A DNA stretch of 64,000 nucleotides, taken from SURF-43 sp964628985. Lineage in GTDB: Bacteria > Chloroflexota > Dehalococcoidia > UBA2979. Under the pieces are notes generated by a model that had not been told where the DNA came from, made no database searches, and was given only the letters and a program-made list of their open reading frames with translations. Positions 1 through 8,938 of the stretch are shown in pieces. The position numbers were made by a program, and so were the translations under genes. The number at the start of each line of letters is the position of its first letter. The stretch's first letter is position 1. The stretch covers positions 48,806 to 112,805 of the forward strand of contig CAZVNJ010000001.1 in NCBI GenBank assembly GCA_964628985.1, given 5' to 3'.

Positions 1-74
1 CGCACGTCGTCGCGGTTCAGCCCGAGCAAAGCGACATCCCCGTCGAGTTCGTACGTGACCAAAGGCTCCGGCAT
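1..74 (-). CDS. Enoyl-CoA hydratase/isomerase family protein (5' end only)
   Basis: Only the first 24 codons lie in the window; the gene runs off the left edge. An ATG at 72-74 is preceded by a strong ribosome-binding site (AGGAGGT, read on the minus strand, about 78-84). The peptide begins MPEPLVTYELDGDVALLGLN, the usual first beta strands of crotonase-fold enzymes (a short acidic lead, then V-A-x-L-x-L-N-R). The family hydrates or isomerises acyl-CoA thioesters in the cytoplasm. The call rests on a short stretch, but the pattern and start are convincing. Other acyl-CoA genes lie nearby. Confidence 0.6.
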   Translation of the reverse strand, partial: MPEPLVTYELDGDVALLGLNRDDV

Positions 75-206
75 GGCACCTCCTGAGCGCCTCCATTTCG
101 GCGCGCCGCGATTCGTACCCGGGATCGGTGCCGTCTGTCCACCCCTCGGGGAGTCGCGCTAGACTCGCGCGACGGTGCGCCGGTCGTCTAGTCACAGGAG
201 CGCGCG

Positions 207-641
207 ATGTTCAGCCGGATCGACCACGTCGGCGTGGTAGCCCACTCCATCGAGGAGGCGAACGCTGTCCTCGGCGATGCGCTTGGCCTCGTCATCGACA
301 AGCCACGGTCGAAGTGGCCGGAGGGCTCGTACTTCGCGCCGGAGCAGACCTACAACTTCTTCTTCAAGGTCGGCGAGGGCGAGACCCAGGTGGAGGTCCT
401 CGTACCGGCGAAGGACGCCACCAGCGGGACGGCACGCTACCTCGAGAAGCGCGGCCCTGGCCTGCACCACATCTGCTACGCGTGCACGGACGTCCACGTG
501 GAGGCCGAGCGGCTTGTCGCGGCGGGACTGTCGGAGATCGCCCTGCCGAGGACGGCTGACGGCCGGCGGACGGTCGCCTTCTTCCGGCCGCAGGGCAACG
601 CCGGCATCCTGACCGAACTCGTCCCGCTGCGCGACCGCTAG
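207..641 (+). CDS. VOC-family protein, methylmalonyl-CoA epimerase-like
   Basis: 144 residues, the full length of a two-module vicinal-oxygen-chelate protein. Metal-ligand positions of the methylmalonyl-CoA epimerase group are visible: His7 in IDHVGVV, Glu in QVEVLVP, His in GLHHICY and the terminal Glu in LTELVP. Epimerases of this type interconvert (R)- and (S)-methylmalonyl-CoA, which would suit the acyl-CoA genes around it, but no mutase is in the window and related lyases or glyoxalases share the fold. The start follows AGGAG (197-201). A TAGACT -10-like hexamer lies at 160-165. It ends 4 bases inside the convergent transporter gene. Confidence 0.75.
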   Translation: MFSRIDHVGVVAHSIEEANAVLGDALGLVIDKPRSKWPEGSYFAPEQTYNFFFKVGEGETQVEVLVPAKDATSGTARYLEKRGPGLHHICYACTDVHVEAERLVAAGLSEIALPRTADGRRTVAFFRPQGNAGILTELVPLRDR

Positions 642-1897
642 GAGTCTCCGGGCACCGGCTCAGGCACGGTCGACCCGAGGTGCCGGTCGCGCAACTCGCG
701 GCTCCAGATAGCTACCAGGCCAACGACGCCCGAGCACGCGACGGCGCCAATCACAAGCGCCAGCGCTGGGCTGAGCGCGGCTGCGAGGACCCCGCTCAGC
801 GTGTACCCCAGAGGAGGCGCGCCCCCGGCGAGCATGCTTCGGAAGGACTCGACGCGGCCTCGGAGGGCGTCCGGTGAGATCGTGAGGATCACCGTGTTGC
901 GCGGGATCATCTGCACGGAGTTGGTCGTCCCGAGCAGCGCCGCCGCCAGGAGCGCGAGCGTGAACCATGGGGAGATAGCCAGCACCACCAGGGCGACGCA
1001 GTACGCGAGGACCCCGAAGAGGGTGTACAGCCCCTTGTAGGCGAAATCGCCCAGGCCAAGGATGAGCCCGGCGCCCAGCAGGGCACCCACCCCCGGTGCC
1101 GCGCTCAGCAGGCCAAACCCAGTCACACCAACGCCGAGTGACTCTGCGAAGACCGGCAGCAGGGCTCGATAACTCCCGAACAGCGTCGCGCCGACATCAA
1201 GGAGCAAGAGCGCGAGGATGACCGGCTTCGTGCGTACGAAATCGAGGCCCTCGACGAAGCTGCGCCACGCGCTTTCGAGGACACGCGGACGTTCCATCGA
1301 GACGCGGATGCCCGTGATCGACGCCATCGCCATCAGGTACAGGGCGCCGTTGATGAGGTAGACGGGCCCGAGGTCCAACTGGGCGATCGCGACGCCGGCC
1401 AGGGCGGGGCCCGCGATCTGCGCGAACTGGCCAATCGTGGCGTTCAGTGCGATGGCGTTGACGAGGCGCCTCGGCTCGATGAGCGCGGGGATGAGGGCTG
1501 TCCTCGCCGGCTGCGTCAGGGCGCTGAAGGCGCTGTTCAGGAACGTCACGACGTAGAGATGCCAGACCTGCACCTGCCCGGTGAACGTGAGATAGGCCAG
1601 CGCGGCTACCAGTAGCGCGTTGCCGGCCTGGCCCGCCTGGATCAGTCTCACCCGGTCCAGTCGGTCGGCGGCCACTCCCCCCACCATCGAGAGGACCATG
1701 TGCGGCCCCGCTCGCGCGAGCCCCGTCAGGCCCAGCAGAAGGGCGCTGCCGGTCAGGACGTACACCTGCCAGAAGATCGCGGTCTGGATCAGTTGCACGC
1801 CCATCGAGGTCAGGAAGAGCGACGCGGCGAAGCGACGATAGTCGCGGTGCGCGAGCGCGCCGAGGGCGACGCGCAGGCCGGATGGCGTCTGAGGCAT
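638..1897 (-). CDS. MFS transporter, DHA3/enterobactin-exporter-like
   Basis: About 419 residues, almost entirely hydrophobic helices, consistent with a 12-helix major facilitator. The N-terminal half shows the MFS loop 2-3 signature as GGVAADRLDRVRLI. The arrangement (FAASLFLTSMGVQLIQTAIFWQVY at the N-terminus, here abbreviated to its pattern; NSAFSALTQPARTALIPALI in the middle) is that of the MFS_3/EntS-like drug or siderophore exporters. The reading frame is open further upstream, but the first 27 residues are Arg-rich and unlike the family, so MPQTPSG at 1897 is preferred. A perfect hairpin lies between this gene and the upstream molybdenum hydroxylase. Substrate unknown. Confidence 0.8.
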   Translation of the reverse strand: MPQTPSGLRVALGALAHRDYRRFAASLFLTSMGVQLIQTAIFWQVYVLTGSALLLGLTGLARAGPHMVLSMVGGVAADRLDRVRLIQAGQAGNALLVAALAYLTFTGQVQVWHLYVVTFLNSAFSALTQPARTALIPALIEPRRLVNAIALNATIGQFAQIAGPALAGVAIAQLDLGPVYLINGALYLMAMASITGIRVSMERPRVLESAWRSFVEGLDFVRTKPVILALLLLDVGATLFGSYRALLPVFAESLGVGVTGFGLLSAAPGVGALLGAGLILGLGDFAYKGLYTLFGVLAYCVALVVLAISPWFTLALLAAALLGTTNSVQMIPRNTVILTISPDALRGRVESFRSMLAGGAPPLGYTLSGVLAAALSPALALVIGAVACSGVVGLVAIWSRELRDRHLGSTVPEPVPGDS

Positions 1898-1950
1898 GTC
1901 GCGCAGTCTACGCGCGGCCGTCGCACGCGCGAGTGGGCGCCGGACGCGAT

Positions 1951-1974
1951 GAGGGCCCGCCAGAGCGGGCCCTC
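1951..1974 (-). terminator. Perfect 10-bp GC hairpin, probable terminator of the molybdenum hydroxylase gene
   Basis: GAGGGCCCGC (1951-1960), loop CAGA, then the exact complement GCGGGCCCTC (1965-1974). It lies 20 bases past the stop of the minus-strand gene ending at 1994 and just before the next minus-strand start. There is no T-run. Two more hairpins of the same style occur in the window (43646-43673 and 62258-62286), each just after a minus-strand gene. Confidence 0.6.
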
Positions 1975-1993
1975 TCACGCGTTTCCGGGTCGG

Positions 1994-4273
1994 CTACTTC
2001 TTCTGCCGCTCTAGCTCTTCGAGGATCACGGCGGGTGTGGCCGGAAGGTCTCGAATGCGGATGCCAATCGCGTCGTAGATCGCGTTTGCCACAGCAGCCA
2101 GGGGGGGCACGATCGGTACCTCACCCACCCCACGCACACCGTACGGGTGGCCCGGGTTCGGCACCTCCACCAGGATGGTCTCGATGGGTGGCAGGTCGTT
2201 CGCCACGGGCATCCGGTAGTCGAGGTAACTCGCGTTCGCCATCGAACCGTCAGGCCGGTAGACGTAGCCCTCGTTCAGCGCCATGCCGATGCCCTGGGCG
2301 GCGCCGCCCTGGATCTGGCCCTCCACATACGAGGGGTGGATCGCCGTCCCGACATCCTGCACCGCGGTGTAGCGGAGGATCGTGACCTTGCCCGTGTCCG
2401 TGTCCACGTGGACGTCACAGATGTGGGTCGCCACGGCCGCGCCGGTACCGGAGGGCTTGACCGAGGCGTGTCCCTGGATTGCTCCGCCGCTGCCTGCGAG
2501 CTTCCGTGCGATCTCCTTGAAGGTCATCGTCTGGCCGCCCTCCTCACGAAGGACGCCGTTCTCATATGTGACCTTGCTCGGTTCCACATCCCAGATCTTC
2601 GCCGCCCGCTCAATCAACTGCGCACGGATTTCGTAGGCGGCCTCGATCACCGCCCATCCGGTCGCGAACGTCGTCCGGCTGCCGCCCGTGTTGTTCGTGA
2701 AGCCGATGGAGTCCGTGTCGCCGACCGTGGACTTGATGCTTTCGTATGGGATGCCGAGCGTCTCGGCGAACTGCATCGCGAGTGCGGCGCGCTGGCCGCC
2801 GATGTCCACGGACCCGGTGATCAGGCTCACCATCCCGTCCGAGTTGATCGTCGCGTATGCCGCGGATTCGTTGCCGCCGTTGCCCCAGAACCCGGTGGCC
2901 ACCCCGCGGCCCACCTTGTCCCCGTGCAACTCAGAGCGGTAATGCGCGCTGTCGCGCGCCGCGCGCAGTACCTGCTCCCCGCCGATCGAGCCGTGCGGGA
3001 CGCCCTCGGTCCGGCGCGCTCCGGTCACGGCGACGTTCTTCAGGCGGATGTCTACCGGGTCCATCTTCAGCATCTCGGCGAGTTCGTCAATCACCGACTC
3101 AACGGCGAACTCCGCCTGGGGTGCGCCGGGCGCGCGATAGGCCGCGACCTTCGGCTTGTTCACGACGACCTCGAACCCTTCGACGAGCGAGTTCTCGATG
3201 GTGTAGGGCGAGAGGGCGCTGCGCGCGGCGCCGGCGACGGGCGCCCCGGGGTATGCGCCGGCTTCGTAGGCCAGGTGCACTTCCGCAGAGACGAAGGTGC
3301 CGTCACGTTTCGCCCCCATCTTCACACGGACCTCGGTCGCAGAGGTTGGCCCGGTGGCCTCGAAAACCTCCGCACGGGACATCGTGATCTGGACGGGGCG
3401 GCCCGACTTCTTTGAGAGGATCGCGGCGAGCGGGTCGAGATAGACGGGAATCTTGCCGCCGAACCCGCCCCCGATCTCCATCGGCACCACCTTCACCTTG
3501 CTGACCGGCAAGCGGAGCATTGTCGAGACGTTGTCGCGGACACCAAACGCGCCCTGCGTGCTCGTCCAGATGGTGAGCATGCCGTCCTTGTTCCAGAACG
3601 CCGTCGCGTTGTGCGGCTCGATGTAGCCCTGGTGGTAACTCGCGGTGCTGAACTCGCGCTCGATGACGACATCAGAGTCCGCGAAGCCCTGCTCGATGTC
3701 GCCCCGGCGGATCTCCAACTGGCGCGCCACGTTCGTCTGGCGCCCGTTGTACGGCTCGAACAGACCCTTGATCTCGGCCGAGACCGCCGGGTCATGCAGA
3801 AGGGGAGAGTCCGGGGAGAGCGCCTGCTCGATGCTCATCACCGGCTTGAGGACCTCGTACTCCACGTCGATGAGGCTCAGGAGGTCCTCCGAGAGGTGGG
3901 GGTCGGAGGTGGCAATCGCCGCGATCGCGTGCCCTTTGAACAGGGCTTTGCCGTCAGCGAGGATCGATTCGCGAGTCCAGCGCTCGGGGATCGGGCCGCG
4001 GATCGTCTGGATTGGGTTGTTGCCCAGTGCCGGGAAGTCAGCCGTGGTCACCACCGCGAAGACCCGCGGATCCGCGAGGGCGCGCGAGACATCGAGGCGC
4101 TTGATCACCGCATGCGCGTGCGGGCTCCGTAAGACCCGGCCGTAGAGCATCCCCGGTAGCCTGATGTCCGCGCCGTACTCCGCCCGGCCCGTCACCTTGT
4201 CCACACCGTCCGGACGGATGGGCCGCGTACCGACCACCTGGTAGGGCGTCGACGGCTTCTCGGTTGTGGTCAT
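1994..4273 (-). CDS. Xanthine dehydrogenase/CO dehydrogenase-family molybdopterin-binding subunit
   Basis: 759 residues, normal length for the large Mo-binding subunit of the xanthine oxidase family. Seen: an N-terminal a/b hammerhead domain (KVTGRAEYGADIRLPGMLYG), the GGGFGGK molybdopterin motif, the active-site loop AYRAPGAPQ, and GVRGVGE near the C-terminus with the general-base Glu. The loop is neither AYRCSFR (form I CO dehydrogenase) nor AYRGAGR (form II), so a hydroxylase of an N-heterocycle, aldehyde or other carbonyl compound is likelier than CO oxidation. Medium (FAD) and small (2Fe-2S) subunits are absent on both sides, which is unusual. The start follows an AGGAGG-like site. A TAAGAT -10-like hexamer is at 4306-4311 on the minus strand. 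Confidence 0.85.
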   Translation of the reverse strand: MTTTEKPSTPYQVVGTRPIRPDGVDKVTGRAEYGADIRLPGMLYGRVLRSPHAHAVIKRLDVSRALADPRVFAVVTTADFPALGNNPIQTIRGPIPERWTRESILADGKALFKGHAIAAIATSDPHLSEDLLSLIDVEYEVLKPVMSIEQALSPDSPLLHDPAVSAEIKGLFEPYNGRQTNVARQLEIRRGDIEQGFADSDVVIEREFSTASYHQGYIEPHNATAFWNKDGMLTIWTSTQGAFGVRDNVSTMLRLPVSKVKVVPMEIGGGFGGKIPVYLDPLAAILSKKSGRPVQITMSRAEVFEATGPTSATEVRVKMGAKRDGTFVSAEVHLAYEAGAYPGAPVAGAARSALSPYTIENSLVEGFEVVVNKPKVAAYRAPGAPQAEFAVESVIDELAEMLKMDPVDIRLKNVAVTGARRTEGVPHGSIGGEQVLRAARDSAHYRSELHGDKVGRGVATGFWGNGGNESAAYATINSDGMVSLITGSVDIGGQRAALAMQFAETLGIPYESIKSTVGDTDSIGFTNNTGGSRTTFATGWAVIEAAYEIRAQLIERAAKIWDVEPSKVTYENGVLREEGGQTMTFKEIARKLAGSGGAIQGHASVKPSGTGAAVATHICDVHVDTDTGKVTILRYTAVQDVGTAIHPSYVEGQIQGGAAQGIGMALNEGYVYRPDGSMANASYLDYRMPVANDLPPIETILVEVPNPGHPYGVRGVGEVPIVPPLAAVANAIYDAIGIRIRDLPATPAVILEELERQKK

Positions 4274-4368
4274 GGGGGCCTCCTACTGCCTCAACACGGC
4301 AGCCGATATCTTACTTGATGCCCCTCCGGGCCAAATCGGCGCTGGGATCGCGGTCGAGCGGCGGGACG

Positions 4369-5328
4369 ATGCCTCAACTCACGATGCGGGCGCTGCTCAG
4401 CGAGTCGCCGGTGCGCCTGGCCCCTATGGCCTCCTTCACCAACGCTCCGTTCCGCGCTGTCGCGCGTGCGTGCGGCAGCGGTCTTACCACCAATGAGGAG
4501 ATTGATGCCGAGGCGCTCCTCGCCGGGAGCCCCTGGGCCGTCGCGTCCGCACGCTCTCATGAGGGCGAGATCGTGGCCATGCAACTCCTCGGCAACGGGC
4601 CGGACGTGCTGGTGCCGGCGGCACGGCGCCTCGTCGACGAAGGCGCAGCGATCATCGACATCAACATGGGCTGCCCCGTCCCGAAGATCGTCAATCGAGG
4701 CAAGGGCGCAGCGTTGATGCGGGACGTCACGGCCGCCGGTCACCTCCTGGCGGCCCTCCGACGGGCGATCGACGTGCCGCTCACCATCAAAATCCGAGGA
4801 GGCTGGGACGAGTCCCGACCCAACGCGGTCGAATTGGCCCGAGTCGCAGAGGAGGCGGGGGTGGACGGCATCACCGTGCACCCGCGGACGCGAGCGCAGC
4901 GCTTTGCCGGCCTCGCGCAGTGGGACGTCATCCGTACCGTCGTCGAAGCGGTCCACGTTCCAGTCACTGGCAATGGCGACGTGACCTCGTTGGCCGAGGC
5001 ACGCCAGATGATGGCGGCCACAGGCTGCGTCGCCGTGATGGTGGGTCGGGCTGCCCTCGGCCGCCCGTGGCTCTTTGACCCCGGCTACGAGGCGCTCGAC
5101 CAGGACGGTCGCGCCGCGTATGAGTCTGCCGTCATCGATCGCCACCTCGACCTGATCGAGGAGACGATGCCGCCTGCCATGGCGCTGCTCCAGTCCAAGA
5201 AGCACCTCGCGCACTACGGCGCCGGCCGGGAAAACGCGCGGATACTGCGTGCGGAACTGTTCGCCCAGCCCTCGCTCCCCGCCCTGCGGGCGACCTACGC
5301 CCGTCAGCGGGAATCAGCGGTGGGATAG
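4369..5328 (+). CDS. dusB: tRNA-dihydrouridine synthase, DusB-like
   Basis: 319 residues from the ATG at 4369. FMN-dependent enzyme reducing uridines in the tRNA D-loop. Family landmarks in order: RLAPMASFTNAPFR, EEIDAEAL, NMGCPVPKIVNRGKGAALM with the catalytic Cys of GCP, the substrate Lys in TIKIRGGW, ITVHPRTRAQ, GNGDV and GRAALGRPW. The frame is open to 4264, but that extension lacks family similarity and runs through the divergent promoter region. It is transcribed away from the molybdenum hydroxylase gene, with 95 bases between the two starts. DusB is the best subfamily guess; DusA and DusC are not excluded. Confidence 0.88.
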   Translation: MPQLTMRALLSESPVRLAPMASFTNAPFRAVARACGSGLTTNEEIDAEALLAGSPWAVASARSHEGEIVAMQLLGNGPDVLVPAARRLVDEGAAIIDINMGCPVPKIVNRGKGAALMRDVTAAGHLLAALRRAIDVPLTIKIRGGWDESRPNAVELARVAEEAGVDGITVHPRTRAQRFAGLAQWDVIRTVVEAVHVPVTGNGDVTSLAEARQMMAATGCVAVMVGRAALGRPWLFDPGYEALDQDGRAAYESAVIDRHLDLIEETMPPAMALLQSKKHLAHYGAGRENARILRAELFAQPSLPALRATYARQRESAVG

Positions 5329-5482
5329 CGCGGTCTCCGCTCCGCACTCCGTGCCTTTGGGCCGGTTTCCCGTTCTGGCCTTATATTTCATACTCCGACG
5401 GTTTCGGCGGTCGCCGCACCCCGTCCGGGCAGAGGGACTGGACACGGCGCCTGCGTGCGCCGCGAGGCGGGGATGCGTCTTG

Positions 5483-6403
5483 GTGAACGATCAGCAGCAG
5501 GCTGGTGGCGGGGACGAGCACCCGGCGATGTCCCCCGGCGGCATCGCCCCGCGGTCTGCTCCCGTCCGCTTTGACGCCTCCGAGGAAGAAAGCCAGCGCA
5601 TCCAGGCCCTGGCGGGCTCCAGCAGCGGCTCTGTCCGCCTCGCCCGGCTCCTCATGCGTCAGCCTCGCCTGATCCTTCATGCCGCGAAGGTCGCCCTCAG
5701 CGGTGCCAGTGCCGGCCTGCGCGCGGACCATACGCTTTCCTGGCTGATCCACGTCGACACTGTTCGGCAGGTGATCCCGGATGGCGGCATGGGTGCGACG
5801 TGGGGCGGCCTCGACACGTTCATGGGCCTCGTCGCGAAGCACGTCCCCCCGACCGCCCACGCCCTCGAACTCGGGTGTGGCGGTGGCCGCGTGACTCGTC
5901 ACATCCGCCCGCTCGTCGGCACGCTCGTCGCCAACGACATCTCGGAGCGCATCCTCGCCGAAGCGCGCGCGGCCACGGTCGACCTGCCGCGCATCGAGTT
6001 CCGTGTCACGACCGGCCTTGGCGACGACCTCCGCGCCGAGGAGTTCGACGCCGTGATCGGACATGAGCTCCTCATGCAGTTCGACTTCGACGAGTTGCTG
6101 CGCTACTGCTCGAACGTGTTCCGATCGCTGAAGCCGGGCGGGCTGTTCATTGCCTCCGTCTACACCTTCGACGAGCCAGGCGAGATGGCACGGCACATGG
6201 AGATGATCCGCGACCACGGCGCCGGCGTGCGCTCGCCGTTCCGGGTGCACCGCATGCCGCGCCAGACCTATGAGGACATCTTCGAGGCGTGCGGCTTCGA
6301 GGTTGTCGAGGTCGAGCGCAGCCGTCCCGAGGAGTACAAGGCGCAGAAGACACCGCACACGAACTTCGTGCTGCGCCGCCCCGTCGGTCGGCCCTCGAAC
6401 TGA
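5483..6403 (+). CDS. Class I SAM-dependent methyltransferase
   Basis: About 306 residues. The Rossmann methyltransferase core starts near residue 120: ALELGCGGGRVTRHI (motif I), LVANDISERIL (motif II acidic residue), FDAVIGHELLMQFD (motif IV) and LKPGGLFIASVY (post-motif). The roughly 100-residue N-terminal region has no recognisable domain. The start is uncertain: GTG at 5483 has a GGCGGGGA site about 9 bases upstream, and ATG at 5528 also has a weak site. Substrate unknown. It follows dusB by 154 bases on the same strand and ends 10 bases before the convergent F420 oxidoreductase. Confidence 0.72.
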   Translation: MNDQQQAGGGDEHPAMSPGGIAPRSAPVRFDASEEESQRIQALAGSSSGSVRLARLLMRQPRLILHAAKVALSGASAGLRADHTLSWLIHVDTVRQVIPDGGMGATWGGLDTFMGLVAKHVPPTAHALELGCGGGRVTRHIRPLVGTLVANDISERILAEARAATVDLPRIEFRVTTGLGDDLRAEEFDAVIGHELLMQFDFDELLRYCSNVFRSLKPGGLFIASVYTFDEPGEMARHMEMIRDHGAGVRSPFRVHRMPRQTYEDIFEACGFEVVEVERSRPEEYKAQKTPHTNFVLRRPVGRPSN

Positions 6404-6412
6404 CCGTCCCGC

Positions 6413-7465
6413 TTATCGTCCCGCCCGCGACAGATGTGAACGCACCACCGGGAAGACGTCGCGGGCCATCCGCTCCATGAAGTCACGGCCGGGTGCGGTG
6501 CCTGGCATGGGTGGGTTCGGCACCGGCTGAGTCACCACGATCTCGAAGGTGATGCCGAGGGAGAGGGCGCCCGCGATCTGCTCGGCCACCTCCGCTGCCG
6601 TCCCTCGGACTGAGAAGGCGTCGGCGGCCGCCGTCGGGAGGAAGCCCACGAGGTTTCCAGACTCCACGAGGTCGGTGTGATGGTGGAAGTCCGGGAAGAC
6701 CCGTGCCTGTAGGTCGTGGATGCTCGGGCCGTCCCACGTGAGGCCTGCCGTCTCGAACAACAGTGGCGAGTACTCGTAGTATCCGGCTGCCATCGACTTG
6801 CCGATGGCGAGCGCCTTCACCGGGTCATCCTCGAGCGCCGTGTGCAGGACGAGGCCGAGCCGGACGCTCGCCGGATCACGGCCGGCTTCGCTCGCGCCCT
6901 GGCGGACCGCCTCCGCCGCACTCCAGAGGACGTCCGGATGCCGCCCGGCGCGGATGAAGACGCCGTCTGCCACGCGGCCGGCGGCGCGAAGCGTCCTGGG
7001 GCCCGCGGCGGCGACCCACACGGGGACCGGCCGGGGATGCGGTAGGCGGGCCGGGCGGGTAGCGCCGACCTCCACGCCTTCGTCATGCAGCAGGGCCCGG
7101 ATCGTGCGCGTCGCCGCCTCGATCGTGGCCACGCGCGCCGGCTTGAGGCCGGCCAGGCGGACCGCCGTGTCGCCGATCCCCAGGCCGAGGATGGCCCGTC
7201 CCTCCGACACCTGGTCGACGGTGGCGATGGAGGACGCCGTGACGGTCGGATGACGGGTCACCGGGTTCGCCAGCAGCGGGCCGACACGGATACGCGTGGT
7301 CGCCTTACCGGCGAACGCCAGCAGGACGTACGTGTCGTGCCGGCGCAACTGCGAGTCCGGGACGAACGCGTACTCCCAGCCCAGTGCCTCGGCCCGAGCG
7401 ACGTCGGCGGCGAACTGGTCCGGTGAGCGGAAGTCGAAGCGGTTGAGTCCGAAAGCGACGGCCAT
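6413..7465 (-). CDS. LLM-class (luciferase-like) F420-dependent oxidoreductase
   Basis: 350 residues with the TIM-barrel pattern of bacterial luciferase-like enzymes: AVAFGLNRFDF (first strand), ALGWEYAFVPDSQL, RIRVGPLLANPVTRHP (the conserved G-x-x-V-x-N-P region), GRAILGLGIGDTAV, PVPVWVAAAGPRTLR and GRVADGVFI. The family usually takes F420H2, sometimes FMNH2, as cofactor. The open frame extends far upstream, antisense through cobB, but that part is a shadow. ATG 7465 or 7483 is the real start, before the divergent cobB. The substrate cannot be told from sequence. Confidence 0.78.
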   Translation of the reverse strand: MAVAFGLNRFDFRSPDQFAADVARAEALGWEYAFVPDSQLRRHDTYVLLAFAGKATTRIRVGPLLANPVTRHPTVTASSIATVDQVSEGRAILGLGIGDTAVRLAGLKPARVATIEAATRTIRALLHDEGVEVGATRPARLPHPRPVPVWVAAAGPRTLRAAGRVADGVFIRAGRHPDVLWSAAEAVRQGASEAGRDPASVRLGLVLHTALEDDPVKALAIGKSMAAGYYEYSPLLFETAGLTWDGPSIHDLQARVFPDFHHHTDLVESGNLVGFLPTAAADAFSVRGTAAEVAEQIAGALSLGITFEIVVTQPVPNPPMPGTAPGRDFMERMARDVFPVVRSHLSRAGR

Positions 7466-7555
7466 GGGCGCATCGTGGCCCATCAGCCAGCGCAGCACAA
7501 ACCCCGGAGTCGGCGCCAGGTGTCGGCCGGCACGCGAGGCTCGTAAGGTGCCCGC

Positions 7556-8938
7556 ATGGACGGTGTGATTCTGGCCGGCACGTCGAGCGGTGTGGGGAAG
7601 ACCACGCTCGTCACCGGCTTGATCGGCGCCCTCCGCCAGCGCGGGCTCCGAGTCGCCCCGTTCAAGGTGGGGCCCGACTACATCGACCCGACGTACCACG
7701 CGAAGGTCGCAGGCCGGCCGTGTCACAACCTTGACTCGTGGATGCTCTCGCATGAGGCGCTTCAAGATGTCTTCACCCGCGCGACCGCGGACGCCGACAT
7801 CGCCATCGTCGAGGGCGTCATGGGCCTGTTCGACGGCAGGACCGGGGGAGGGGACGCCGGGAGCACCGCGGAAGTTGCGAAGTTGCTGGGCCTGCCGGTC
7901 GTGCTGGTCGTGGACATCGCGAAGATGGCCCGCAGCGCGGGTGCCGTCGTTCTCGGCTACCAGCGGTTCGATCCGGCGTTGCGGTTTGCGGGCGTGATCC
8001 TGAATAACGCCGGCAGCGCCACGCACGCTTCGATCTGCCGCGAGGCCATCGAGGCGGCCACGGGGCTGCCCGTCCTCGGAGCCCTGCTGCGCGACGAGGC
8101 GCTTCGCGCGCCGGAGCGCCACCTTGGACTCGTGCCCACCGCGGAGGGCCGGGTCGCCGAGGCGTACTTCGAGGCCGCTGTGCGCAACGTCGCTTCGCAG
8201 GTCGACCTCAGCGCGCTGCTCGCACGGGCGACGGTCGAGGGCGCCTTGCGCTCGTCGGCAGCCCCGGACGGCCTGTGGCCGGAGCGAACGCTGGGCACCC
8301 GGGCCCGCATCGCCGTCGCCCGCGACGAGGCATTCAGTTTTCACTACCCGGAGAATCTCGCGCTCCTCGAGGCGTGGGGCGCGGAGATGGTCCCGTTTAG
8401 CCCGCTGCACGACCGCGGGCTCCCCGCGCAGACGCAAGGCGTCATGCTGGGGGGTGGCTTCCCGGAGTTGTACGCCGCCGGGTTGGCCTCCAACGCATCG
8501 ATGCTCGGGTCGCTGCGTGGTGCCGCGGCAGCAGGCGTCCCCGTCTACGCCGAGTGTGGCGGCCTGATGTACCTCGGAGAGTCGCTCACCGACGCCGAGG
8601 GGGCGGCGCACCGGCTCGCCGGGGTGATCCCGCTGCGATCCTCGATGTCACGCGCGCGTCTCACCCTCGGCTATCGCACGGCGACGGCCCTGGCAGACGG
8701 CCCGCACGTGACGCGAGGACAGGTAGTCCGCGGCCATGAGTTCCACTGGTCCGTCCTCGAAGGGGCGGCCGAGACGGACGCAGCAGCCTATGACCTCGCA
8801 GAGGGAGGCCGTACGGAGGGGTATGCGCGCGGCAACGTGTGGGCGTCCTACGTGCACCTGCACTTCGCCTCGGACGTGCGCCTGGCGCCACGGCTGGTGG
8901 CAACCTGCGCGCAGCGCGGGCTTGCGCTCGAGCGCTAG
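7556..8938 (+). CDS. cobB: Cobyrinate a,c-diamide synthase
   Basis: 460 residues, typical of CobB/CbiA. It amidates the a and c carboxylates of the cobyrinic acid ring using glutamine and ATP. N-terminal P-loop NTPase domain (GTSSGVGKTTLVTGL, residues 8-22; KVGPDYIDPTYH; VEGVMGLFDG) and C-terminal class I glutamine amidotransferase domain with the nucleophile Cys334 in YAECGGLMYLGE, FHWS, and the catalytic His region YVHLHF. It is isolated from other cobalamin genes here, although B12 use would fit a methylmalonyl-CoA epimerase-like protein at the left edge. Related F430 and siroheme-type amidases (CfbB) look similar, but they are archaeal. Confidence 0.88.
   Translation: MDGVILAGTSSGVGKTTLVTGLIGALRQRGLRVAPFKVGPDYIDPTYHAKVAGRPCHNLDSWMLSHEALQDVFTRATADADIAIVEGVMGLFDGRTGGGDAGSTAEVAKLLGLPVVLVVDIAKMARSAGAVVLGYQRFDPALRFAGVILNNAGSATHASICREAIEAATGLPVLGALLRDEALRAPERHLGLVPTAEGRVAEAYFEAAVRNVASQVDLSALLARATVEGALRSSAAPDGLWPERTLGTRARIAVARDEAFSFHYPENLALLEAWGAEMVPFSPLHDRGLPAQTQGVMLGGGFPELYAAGLASNASMLGSLRGAAAAGVPVYAECGGLMYLGESLTDAEGAAHRLAGVIPLRSSMSRARLTLGYRTATALADGPHVTRGQVVRGHEFHWSVLEGAAETDAAAYDLAEGGRTEGYARGNVWASYVHLHFASDVRLAPRLVATCAQRGLALER

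Noticed and set aside
2147..3415. Long plus-strand open frame of 422 codons
   Set aside because: It is the antisense shadow of the molybdenum hydroxylase gene; composition is Arg/His/Val-rich with no domain.
7466..8611. 5' extension of the F420 oxidoreductase frame, antisense through cobB
   Set aside because: It has no family similarity, and cobB on the other strand is a complete, motif-rich gene; high GC creates long antisense frames.
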